A stretch of DNA of 64,000 nucleotides from Algibacter sp045066735. Lineage in GTDB: Bacteria; Bacteroidota; Bacteroidia; Flavobacteriales; Flavobacteriaceae. The stretch is from assembly GCF_045066735.1 (NCBI RefSeq), contig NZ_JBISHH010000026.1, positions 434,001 to 498,000 on the forward strand, in the 5' to 3' direction. The notes under the pieces were generated by a model. It had not been told where the DNA came from and did no database searches. It saw only the letters and a program-made list of their open reading frames with translations. Every line of letters starts with the position of its first letter. The stretch's first letter is position 1. This document shows, piece after piece, positions 18,800-27,500 of this stretch. The translations under genes and the position numbers were made by a program.

Positions 18800-20515
18800 A
18801 TGAAAAATATATTAAAATTACTTATTCTGAGTTCAATATTTTCTTTGACATCTTGTGAAGATTTTTTAGAAAAAATTCCTTTGGACACAGTTTCTGAAGC
18901 GTCGTTTTATCAAAATTCATCAGACCTTCAAGCAGCCGTTAATGGCTTTTATAATGATTTACCTGGTTGGGCAAGTACTGGAGTTGGATTTAACACTTTG
19001 CCGGATAGTAATACCGATATGGGATTAACCGAAAACCCAAGTAATAGACTAAGCGGGCTAAGTTTAGAAGTTCCCTCTGCGGCAACTAACAGCATATGGA
19101 GCTGGGATGAAGTAAGAGAGGCAAACTGGCTTATTGATCATTTAGATCAAGCAGTAGCAAGTAGTGAAGGAGATCAAATTTTAGTTGATCAATATTCAGG
19201 TGAAGCTTATTTTTTCAGAGCTTACTATTATTTTAATTTATTAAACAGCTACGGTGATTTGCCGATATATCCTGAGTATTTTGATAATACTGATACGGAA
19301 TTGCTTTATAAAGCTAGAGATCCTAGAAATGAAGTTGTTGATTTTATGCTTTCAGATTTAGATACAGCTATAAGTTTAATGCAATCTTATCCAGAAATTT
19401 CTAGTCACCCAAGAATTAGTAAAGAAGCTGCTCAGCTTTTCAAAGCAAGAGTAGCCTTATATGAAGGAACTTGGGAAAAGTACCATAGTGGTACTGACTT
19501 TGGTGTAGCTGGTTCTGATGGTTCAACGTATTTACAAATAGCTGCCAATGCCGCTGAAGCTGTAATGAATAGTGGAGTATTTTCTTTACATGATGATTAC
19601 AGTACATTATTTAACCAAGTTGGATTAAGTGATAATACAGAGGTGATGCTTTGGAGAGATTATGACGCAATACAATTCTCAAACGACAATGTAATACAAA
19701 TATCTTGGCCTAATCGTTGTGGGTATACTAAGTTTGCTGTTGATAGCTATTTAGCTGCAGATGGTTTACCTACTGCAGTTAGTACTCTTGATGGAAGTAG
19801 TACAGACTTAAATACTATTGAAATTGGTAGAGATCCTAGGTTAGCGGCCTTAATAATGGTACCAGGAGACGAAGTAGAAATACGAGATGGTGTAACCTCT
19901 GTATGGGAATTCCCAGACTGGACGGATGCCAACACGGGTAATACAGGTTATGAAAGCCAAAAATATAGAAATGTAAATTATGATGCTGCTTTCAGTAATT
20001 TTACTTTAAACACATCTAGAATCATTATGCGTTATGCTGAAGTACTACTAATATTTGCTGAGGCTAAAGCAGAATTAGGCTCAATTACACAGTCAGATTT
20101 AGATAAATCTGTAAATTTATTACGTACTCGTGTTGGTATGCCGGGAATTACTCTAGGAGCCATTACAACAGATCCTAATTGGCCAAACTATGGTTATACT
20201 TTAACATCTATTATATACGAGGTTCGTAGAGAACGTTCTGTTGAGCTTATGGCTGAAGGATTTAGAACTGATGATTTAAACAGATGGAGAGCACATGCTT
20301 TAATTGATGGAGATCAACCAAGAGGCGCTTTTTATAACGATGGTGTAGTAAACACTTTACCATTGGCAACACCATTAGATGCAGAAGGATTCTTATTACC
20401 TTTTTCAAACTTTGGTAATTATAACTTTGATGAATCTAGAGCTTATTTATCACCAATACCTTTAGATCAATTACAACTTAACCCTAACCTAATACAAAAC
20501 CCAGGTTGGGAATAA
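18800..20515 (+). CDS. SusD/RagB-family glycan-binding lipoprotein
   Basis: A 571-residue surface lipoprotein. I chose the ATG at 18800 because it gives a proper lipoprotein signal (MKNILKLLILSSIFSLTSC, Cys 19); an earlier in-frame ATG at 18764 overlaps susC and adds twelve residues before it. The N-terminal SusD-like block is FLEKIPLDTVSEASFYQNSSDLQAAVNGFYND. Later family blocks are EAYFFRAYYYFNLLNSYGDLP and RIIMRYAEVLLIFAEAKAELG, and the C-terminal RRERSVELMAEGFRTDDLNRW. It caps the SusC barrel and binds the oligosaccharide. The gene ends just before a strong terminator. Confidence 0.94.
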   Translation: MKNILKLLILSSIFSLTSCEDFLEKIPLDTVSEASFYQNSSDLQAAVNGFYNDLPGWASTGVGFNTLPDSNTDMGLTENPSNRLSGLSLEVPSAATNSIWSWDEVREANWLIDHLDQAVASSEGDQILVDQYSGEAYFFRAYYYFNLLNSYGDLPIYPEYFDNTDTELLYKARDPRNEVVDFMLSDLDTAISLMQSYPEISSHPRISKEAAQLFKARVALYEGTWEKYHSGTDFGVAGSDGSTYLQIAANAAEAVMNSGVFSLHDDYSTLFNQVGLSDNTEVMLWRDYDAIQFSNDNVIQISWPNRCGYTKFAVDSYLAADGLPTAVSTLDGSSTDLNTIEIGRDPRLAALIMVPGDEVEIRDGVTSVWEFPDWTDANTGNTGYESQKYRNVNYDAAFSNFTLNTSRIIMRYAEVLLIFAEAKAELGSITQSDLDKSVNLLRTRVGMPGITLGAITTDPNWPNYGYTLTSIIYEVRRERSVELMAEGFRTDDLNRWRAHALIDGDQPRGAFYNDGVVNTLPLATPLDAEGFLLPFSNFGNYNFDESRAYLSPIPLDQLQLNPNLIQNPGWE

Positions 20516-20550
20516 TAATTTATAAATAGTAACCGCAAAGTTGTTTACAA

Positions 20551-20586
20551 AAAGCTCAACACCTGTTTTAGGTGTTGAGCTTTTTT
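20551..20586 (+). terminator. Rho-independent terminator after susD
   Basis: A perfect 10-bp stem GCTCAACACC (20554-20563) / GGTGTTGAGC (20571-20580) with a 7-nt loop is followed by TTTTTT. It is preceded by A residues that extend the stem. It closes the susC-susD operon. Confidence 0.93.
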
Positions 20587-20703
20587 ATTTGTAGTTTTTT
20601 AGTCTGTTGAGCAATATGCTTAGCCTAATAGATGTTAAAATAATACCTCAAAAATTAATTAAACGGGTAGTATAATTATAATGGCTTATCTTGCGGCCGT
20701 TTT

Positions 20704-20722
20704 AATTGTAGTTGCTACAATT
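20704..20722. promoter_or_regulatory. Perfect inverted repeat, operator-like
   Basis: AATTGTAG-TTG-CTACAATT is an 8-bp perfect inverted repeat centred about 28 bp before the ATG at 20741. No T-run follows, so it is not a terminator. It resembles a dimeric repressor site; its regulator is unknown. Its position favours the downstream start at 20741 over the in-frame ATG at 20681. Confidence 0.4.
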
Positions 20723-20740
20723 AGCATAAAAGTTATAATC

Positions 20741-21505
20741 ATGAAGAATAGTAATATTAGCGAAGATCAAGTCGCTCAAATTAATAAAGTAATAGAGAAT
20801 TATTTTAATACAAATACGGAAAAAAACTCGATTCCGGCTAAGGATATTATGTCCGATTTAATAGAGGCAGGAGTTTTTACAAAAGACACAAAAAAAGGGT
20901 TACCGCTTCGTAAAGTTTTTAGAGCTTTAGATAAAGAAAAAGCATTAGATAAAATTCCTGCTGTACATGCAGAACGTACAGAAACAGCTGTTTATTGGTA
21001 TTTATTAAGAGAAGGAGCAGAGTTTGTACCGAATGAAGCTATTGGTGCGGTTTCTAAAAAAGAAAAAGCACAAGAAACAAGAGAAAATAGTGATGAGTTT
21101 TATGTTTTAGACCTATGTGATGAGGTGCTTAGCGAAAAAGCATCGCGTAAACATACCTTTCCTTTTTTACTAGGAGATATGCATAAAAGAGGAAAAACGA
21201 GAACTAAATTGCCATTAGCAGCTTTTTATAAAGAAGCTAATTTAGTTATTGAGTTTTTAGAAAAGGAAAGTGAAGCTGATCAAGATGAAGAGAAACTGAA
21301 CGTAATGACGGTTAGTGGTATAACTAGAGCTGAACAAATAAAAAAATATAATAAAAGACGTAGAGACGTCCTTCAAAAGAAGAAAATTCATTTAGTTGAG
21401 ATTGATTATGCTGCTTTTGAAAATGATAAAGAAAATCGTTTAGTACGTAATAAAGAACAAGATATATTACTTTTGAAAGAGTTACTTAATGTGTATATAA
21501 AATAA
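20741..21505 (+). CDS. Conserved protein with PD-(D/E)XK nuclease-like C-terminal half
   Basis: A 254-residue protein from the ATG at 20741; an in-frame ATG at 20681 would add a 20-residue hydrophobic stretch that looks like non-coding DNA. The N-terminal half (residues about 25-95) is helical, with GLPLRKVFRALDKEKAL and AERTETAVYWYLL. The C-terminal half has FPFLLGDMHKRG, LPLAAFYKEANLVIEFLEKE and MTVSGITRAEQIKKYNKRRR, ending KKIHLVEIDYAAF. This order (strand, acidic E-x-E-like strand, then a Y-x-x-R-R helix and a last strand) fits a PD-(D/E)XK nuclease fold. The usual Asp before the second strand appears to be Ala (LPLAAFY), so activity is uncertain. The function is unknown. It is followed 50 bp later by a Crp/Fnr gene. 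Confidence 0.6.
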   Translation: MKNSNISEDQVAQINKVIENYFNTNTEKNSIPAKDIMSDLIEAGVFTKDTKKGLPLRKVFRALDKEKALDKIPAVHAERTETAVYWYLLREGAEFVPNEAIGAVSKKEKAQETRENSDEFYVLDLCDEVLSEKASRKHTFPFLLGDMHKRGKTRTKLPLAAFYKEANLVIEFLEKESEADQDEEKLNVMTVSGITRAEQIKKYNKRRRDVLQKKKIHLVEIDYAAFENDKENRLVRNKEQDILLLKELLNVYIK

Positions 21506-21555
21506 TTTTAATTCATATTTTATCCAGAGTTTTTCGAGAACTAGAATAGTTTTAA

Positions 21556-22128
21556 ATGAAAAATATTAGAGCCTATATAGAAGAGACCATAACGGTAAAT
21601 GATACCGATTGGACGTTGTTTTCATCTAAATTAATTAAGCGTGAGTTTAATAAAAAAGATAAACTTACCGATGTTGGTCAGGTGGAAAACTACATCTCTT
21701 TTATAGAATCTGGTATAGCACGTTTTTTAATTCCTAAGGAAGATAAAGAGAAAGAAATCACTTTCGGATTTTGTTTTGAAAATGAATTTATAAGCGCTTA
21801 CGATTCGTTTTTAACACACAAACCATCGCTCTACCAAATAGAGGCGCTTACCAATATGGTTATCTGGAGCATTTCTTATAAAGATTTACAAGAGGTATAT
21901 GAAAAAAGTTTTGTTGGTAATGTTATTGGGCGCATGTCGTCAGAGCGTCTATTTTTAATAAAATCTAAACGAGAACAATCGCTTTTAAATGAAACTGCAG
22001 AAGAGCGTTACCTTAAATTATTTACAGAGCGACCGAACTTAATTAAAGAAGTACCTTTAAAATATATTGCTTCGTATATCGGGGTTACAGCCCAGGCTTT
22101 AAGCCGAATTAGGAAACGAATTTCTTAA
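21556..22128 (+). CDS. Crp/Fnr-family transcriptional regulator
   Basis: A 190-residue protein. Residues about 10-120 form a cyclic-nucleotide-binding-like beta roll (YISFIESGIARFLIPKEDKEKEITFGFCFENEF), and the C-terminus carries a helix-turn-helix (KYIASYIGVTAQALSRIRKRI). There are no iron-sulfur Cys clusters of the Fnr type and no clear cAMP phosphate-binding RXS motif, so the effector is unknown. Such short Crp-like proteins are common in Bacteroidota. It lies 58 bp upstream of a desaturase gene that has a perfect inverted repeat at its start, a possible target site. Confidence 0.85.
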   Translation: MKNIRAYIEETITVNDTDWTLFSSKLIKREFNKKDKLTDVGQVENYISFIESGIARFLIPKEDKEKEITFGFCFENEFISAYDSFLTHKPSLYQIEALTNMVIWSISYKDLQEVYEKSFVGNVIGRMSSERLFLIKSKREQSLLNETAEERYLKLFTERPNLIKEVPLKYIASYIGVTAQALSRIRKRIS

Positions 22129-22164
22129 CCTAGGTTCATTGTAATTTCCATAAAGTAATATGAC

Positions 22165-22183
22165 CTTTGTTATTTAAACAAAG
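22165..22183. promoter_or_regulatory. Inverted repeat at the desaturase start, possible Crp/Fnr-type operator
   Basis: CTTTGTT-ATTTA-AACAAAG is a perfect 7-bp inverted repeat with a 5-bp spacer, ending 3 bp before the desaturase ATG. Its dyad symmetry suits a dimeric regulator such as the Crp/Fnr protein encoded just upstream. It could equally be a leader hairpin masking the start. Confidence 0.4.
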
Positions 22184-22186
22184 ATT

Positions 22187-22921
22187 ATGAGTATTCTTAT
22201 TTTTATTATCATTTTATGGTATACAGGTTTGTTTTTTCAAACGTTCTTTTTGCATCGTTATGCGGCGCATCAAACCTTTACCATGTCTAAAATAGCAGAG
22301 CGTATATGTTTCTTTTTAACTTGGGTTTTTCAAGGTTCTAATTATTTAAGTGCTTATGGCTATGGCGTTATGCATAGAATGCACCATGCTTATGCCGATA
22401 CAGAAAAAGATCCGCATTCGCCTAAATATGATGCCAATGTGTTTTCTATGATGTGGCGTACAAAGAACATTTATCAAGATATAAATCAAAAACGAATTGA
22501 GGTTGCCGATAAGTTTACTAAAAACGTTCCACAATGGGAGTCTTTCGATAAGTTTGCAAGTTCTAGAGTGTCTCGATTAGTTTGGGCTGCTTTATACACT
22601 GTGTTTTTTATTTTCTTTGCAACTGCTTGGTGGCAATGGTTATTTTTACCTGTAGCTTTTTTAATGGCACCAATACACGGCGTAATTATAAATTGGTTTG
22701 CTCATATTTATGGGTATAGAAATTTTAAAGTTGCCGATACGTCTAAAAACTTATTACCATTCGATTTTTTAATGATGGGTGAAGGCTATCATAATAATCA
22801 TCATTCTCACAGTGGACGTGCAAATTTTGGAGTGCGTTGGTTTGAGGTTGATATTACGTATTGTATTATGGTTGTTTTAGATAAACTACATATTATTAAA
22901 TTGAAGAAAGCTGTTAGTTAG
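22187..22921 (+). CDS. Acyl-CoA/acyl-lipid desaturase
   Basis: A 244-residue membrane di-iron enzyme with the three histidine boxes of the fatty-acid desaturase family: HRYAAH (residues about 24-29), HRMHHAYAD (about 64-72) and GEGYHNNHHSHSG (about 200). Hydrophobic segments surround them (IFIIILWYTGLFFQTFF; FFIFFATAWWQWLFLPVAFL). It would insert a cis double bond, probably delta-9, into membrane acyl chains using O2. It is short but complete. The upstream Crp/Fnr gene and the inverted repeat at its start suggest local control. A bidirectional terminator follows. Confidence 0.88.
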   Translation: MSILIFIIILWYTGLFFQTFFLHRYAAHQTFTMSKIAERICFFLTWVFQGSNYLSAYGYGVMHRMHHAYADTEKDPHSPKYDANVFSMMWRTKNIYQDINQKRIEVADKFTKNVPQWESFDKFASSRVSRLVWAALYTVFFIFFATAWWQWLFLPVAFLMAPIHGVIINWFAHIYGYRNFKVADTSKNLLPFDFLMMGEGYHNNHHSHSGRANFGVRWFEVDITYCIMVVLDKLHIIKLKKAVS

Positions 22922-22950
22922 TAAATTCGGTATCATATAATAAAAACAAA

Positions 22951-22980
22951 AAAGCAACCTATATAGATAGGTTGCTTTTT
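22951..22980. terminator. Bidirectional terminator between desaturase and exonuclease genes
   Basis: AAAGCAACCTAT (22951-22962) pairs perfectly with ATAGGTTGCTTT (22967-22978) around a 4-nt loop, with T-runs on both strands. It serves the convergent genes on each side. Confidence 0.92.
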
Positions 22981-23003
22981 TGTTTTCTGTAGATTAAAAA
23001 ATG

Positions 23004-24365
23004 TTAATTAGTTTGAATCACACTCTGGTCAGGACTAATCAATATTTTATTCAAAACTCTTTGAATATTTATGTTGTCTTGTTGAGGGATTAGAAAAGAT
23101 TCTAAATCTTCCGAAGTATTAATTTGCTCGTACTTATCAATAAAACCGTAACCTTTGTAGCTGCTGTTTTCAATTAAAATAAAAGCTTCTTCATTTTCAT
23201 ATCGTCCTTTTTGTTTTACAATCACATTTTTAGACATGTTTTTAAGATAATCTATAGCTTGTTTAACACGAAGATTATATAAAGCCATCGATTCTTTTTT
23301 ATCACAAATACCTTTGCAAGATTGAATAGGGTAGAGCGAACAATTTGGAGTGCTTTCATGTAGATGCGTGTATTTTGGACATAAGTTAAACTGTTTACAA
23401 AGCACTTCTAAATAATTACGACATTCTTGAATACTGTATAGTATTTGTATGGCATTTGGTGTTGATTTTAGTGTATTATAAGCTAAATGTATTATGCCAT
23501 TTCTATCTTGATAACTGAATATAGCATACGCTTTAGGAGCGCGTTTTGGTGCTTGATTGTATTTTGGCTGATGCTCCTTTAATGCCGCATCTTCCATAAG
23601 TAATGCAATGGTTTCACTACCTGAAAGCTCGTAATCTACATCGGTTAATTCTTTAGATAAATTAATCTCTTTTTCTGCTTTACTCGTAAAATGGCTTAGT
23701 ACGCGTTTTTTAATGTCTTTTGCTCGGCCTACGTAGATAATAGCATCATTTTCATCTTTAAAATAATAGATTCCGGTAGTGCTTGGTAGCTGATTAAAAG
23801 TTTCTTGTTTAAGATGTTTTGGTACTTTAGTTTCCTTAGTGGCTTTCTTTAAAAAGGACTCAATAACTTCGGCTGCCGTTGGCTGGTTTAGTAGTATTTT
23901 AAATAGGATAACTGTAGCTTCAGCATCGCCTCTTGCGCGGTGTCTGCCTACTATGGGAATATCTAATTTAGCACACAGTTTACCCAAACTATAGGTTTTG
24001 TGGCCTGGTAATAATTTTCTAGAAAGTCTAACGGTGCAGAGTTTCTTTCTAATAAATTTTATATCTATTGCTGCAAATTCATTTTGTATAGCGTTATAAT
24101 CGAAACTCACATTATGCGCTATAAAAATGGCGTTTTGGGTAATCGATAAAATATCTTCTGCAATTTCTGCGAATGTTGGTGCTTTAGCAACCATCAAATC
24201 GTCAATGCCTGTCAAATCGGTAATGTATTCCGGGATTAACTGTTGAGGATCTACAAGCGATGTAAATTCATCTATTAACTCATCGTCTTCATATCTAAAA
24301 ATAGAAATCTCAGTAAGTTTATTTCCTGGTCCAGCGGTTTCAACATCAATTACGGTATAAATCAT
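23004..24365 (-). CDS. DnaQ-type 3'-5' exonuclease fused to GIY-YIG (UvrC/Cho-like) nuclease
   Basis: A 453-residue two-domain protein. Residues 1-165 are a DEDDh exonuclease: TVIDVETAGPG (Asp/Glu), IFIAHNVSFDYNAI (Asp) and GRHRARGDAEAT (His...Asp). Residues about 195-275 are a GIY-YIG nuclease: TTGIYYFKDENDAIIYVGRAKDIKKRV. The tail holds a Cys-containing stretch (FNLCPKYTHLHES, SCKGICDKK). It resembles the epsilon/UvrC-like fusions found in Bacteroidota and Actinobacteria and probably acts in DNA repair, incising and resecting damaged strands. No Pol III partner gene lies nearby. It is a single-gene unit. Confidence 0.85.
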   Translation of the reverse strand: MIYTVIDVETAGPGNKLTEISIFRYEDDELIDEFTSLVDPQQLIPEYITDLTGIDDLMVAKAPTFAEIAEDILSITQNAIFIAHNVSFDYNAIQNEFAAIDIKFIRKKLCTVRLSRKLLPGHKTYSLGKLCAKLDIPIVGRHRARGDAEATVILFKILLNQPTAAEVIESFLKKATKETKVPKHLKQETFNQLPSTTGIYYFKDENDAIIYVGRAKDIKKRVLSHFTSKAEKEINLSKELTDVDYELSGSETIALLMEDAALKEHQPKYNQAPKRAPKAYAIFSYQDRNGIIHLAYNTLKSTPNAIQILYSIQECRNYLEVLCKQFNLCPKYTHLHESTPNCSLYPIQSCKGICDKKESMALYNLRVKQAIDYLKNMSKNVIVKQKGRYENEEAFILIENSSYKGYGFIDKYEQINTSEDLESFLIPQQDNINIQRVLNKILISPDQSVIQTN

Positions 24366-24545
24366 TATGCTAATCTTTCTAAATTCTTATGGAATACCAC
24401 ACTATATTTAACTGAAGTGTTTTTTTTATTGTACTACAAATGTAAGCAATAATTGCTTTAATATGTAGCTGTGAATTTTATTGTGAATGAAATATTTTAA
24501 AAATTATTTTTTTTATATTTTAAGAAGGATTTAAATGATTGATTT

Positions 24546-27500
24546 TTATCGTTTTAAAGTGAAGTGACCTTTAAATTGACGATGTTTGTCGCTAAAAATT
24601 TCTTGAAAAGCAACAGCGTACCAATAATCTGAAGAAGGCATTACGTTTCCTTTAAAAGTGCCATCCCATCCTGGACCAAAGGGATCTAAAATATTTAATA
24701 GTTTTCCATACCTATCATAAATGTAAATAGAAACATCTGTTTGGAATTCTCTAGATATGCCCAAAGGCTGCCATGTATCATTAAAACCATCTCCATTTGG
24801 TGTAAAGAATTTAGGTATATTTATAACCGAAATTTTTTCAGAATCTATACCACAACCATTTTTATCTCTAACGTAAATGGTGTGCAATCCGCCTTCTACA
24901 TTATTAAATATATTACTGTCTTGGTATGGTCCAAATTCGCTGTCTATAGCATATTCATTGTCTCCAATACTATTCTCGTTAAGATAAACGTTAACGGTTT
25001 GTATGTCCATAGCATCCATAATATCTACACGATCTATAGTTGGTATAGTTGAAGGTAAAACAATAATTTCTCTTGTTTTCGAACAGCCTTCTAAAGATGT
25101 TACAGTTACGCTATATGCTCCAACTTCGTTAATTTCAATTTCAGGAGTTGTCTCATTAGTGTTCCATAAATAAGTGAAACTATTTGTAGAACCCGTAATT
25201 AAACCAGCATCTAAGATAATGGTTTCAGGGTAGGTGTTTAGACAATAAATAGTTTCATGAGCAACTTCAATATTTGGTAAGCTATTTACAACTAGTAGAA
25301 CTTCTTCAATATAATAACATCCTTCGTTATTTTCAGCACGAGCATAAATGGTTTGAGAATAAGCTTCTGTATTTTGATAATTATTTGCTAATATATCTAG
25401 TTGCTGTTCTGCATTTTGATAGGTGTCATAATAAGCGACGTCAAAATTTTCAGTTGAATTTATTAAAATTTGAGGAGACGCTAAGCTTAAATCGAAGGTG
25501 TTTAATCCGTCTTCAGAATTTAATTCATCACAAACATATAATATGGCTGGCGTTAATTCTATAAAACTACTATTTAAGGTTAGCGTTGTAGAATCGAAAC
25601 AACCGGTAGTGTTATCAACAACTTTAACGTAAACGGTTTGCGGATTTGTTGTGTTTGTAAACGTTGCGCTTCGTTCATTGGAATCATTGTCTAATTCACT
25701 TTGTGATAAGTAAAAGTGAGTTGTAACGTTGCTGTTGTTTCCTGTAACATGATTGTCATAATCATGAAGATTAAATTGCATTAATCCATCGGCAACATCT
25801 GCATAATCACATTCTGTAATTGATGTTGCAATTACGTTTGGTAGAGGTAACTCTTCAACTTCAACATCAAAGGTGCCAATACAGCCATCGCTGTCTTCTA
25901 AAGTTACGTTGTACGTTCCTGCAACGGAAACCTCAATGGATTGCGTGGTTTCTGTTGTGCTCCAGGTATATGTTGAGTAATTTGGCCCCATATCTAAAAC
26001 CACAGAAGTGCCTGCGCAAAAGGCTGCTTTTGTTAATGTTGGTGGTGTAATATGAATAGTCTCAATATTGAAACTCGTGATATTATCACATTTATCAGCT
26101 ACAGACACTCGAACAAAAACAGTTTGCGAATTTGGATTTACATTTTGATGTACTGTTGGGTTTGGAATTTGGTTTTGCTCCAAATTAGCATCCATTTTGG
26201 TATTGAAATATCTAAAAGTAGCTCCAACTTCGGTAGTGAATAAGTTTTCGAAAGCCGTTAAATCAAATATGGCATAATCATCTAAATCATCATCACAAGA
26301 TTCTAGTATTTCAGTAACCGTTTCCACGGAAGTGTCTGCTCTGTGTTGTATTTCAACGGAAGTGATATAAGCACAACCTAAACTGTTTTGCACACGAACA
26401 TAAACATCATGGTTATTATTAGGGATGGTGTAAATACTGGAAAGTGCTCCGTTTTGGTTTTCGGCATTGGTTTGCGAATTGTAATATTCAAAAGCTAGGT
26501 CAGTGGTGTTTGCAACTACTAAAGTGTTTAATTCACTAAGGTTAAAGTTGTAATTACCATCGAAATCAGTATCGCAAATTTGGTATGTATTTGGCGTTAA
26601 TTCTATAAAACTACTATTTAAGGTTAGCGTTGTAGAATCGAAACAACCGGTAGTATTATCAATAACTTTTACGTAAATGGTTTGCGGATTTGTTGTGTTT
26701 GTAAACGTTGCGCTTTGTTCGTTGGAATCATTGTCTAATGCACTTTGTGATAAGTAGAAGTGAGTTGTAACGTTGCTGTTGTTGCCTGTAACTTGATTGT
26801 CATAATCATGAAGATTAAATTGCATTAACCCATCGGCAACACCTGTATAATCGCATTCTGTAATAGAGGTTGCAATTACGTTTGGTAGAGGTAACTCTTC
26901 AACTTCAACATCAAATGTGCCAATACAGCCATCGCTGTCTTCTAAAGTTATGCTGTACGTTCCTGCAACGGAAACTTCAATGGATTGCGTGGTTTCTGTC
27001 GTGTTCCAGGTATATGTTGAGTAATTTGGCCCCATATCTAAAACCAGAGAAGTACCCGCGCAAAAAGTTGCTTTTGTTAATGTTGGTGGTGTAATATGAA
27101 TAGTCTCAATATTGAAAGTCGTAATATTATCACATTTATCGGGAACAGACACTCGAACAAAAATAGTTTGCGAATTTGGATTTACATTTTGATGTACTGT
27201 TGGATTAGGAATTTGGTTTTGCTCCAAATTAGCATCTATTCTGGTATTGAAATATCTAAAAGCGGCTCCAATTTCTGAAGTAAATAAATTTTCGAAAGCC
27301 GTTAAATCGAAAAAGGAGTAATTGTTTAAATCATCGTCACAGGCTTCTAAAGTTTCGGTGACAGTATTAACATTGGTCGATGTTCTAATACTAACATTAA
27401 CTGCGGCAACAGCCCAACAACCAAATTGATTTTCCACTCTAATATATACAGTATGATTATCATTTGGAATGGCATAATTTGTCGTGTTAGAAATAGCTCC

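Noticed and set aside
20681..20740. Upstream ATG that would add a hydrophobic N-terminus to the PD-(D/E)XK-like protein
   Set aside because: The added segment contains a perfect inverted repeat typical of control DNA, and the next ATG starts a normal soluble protein.
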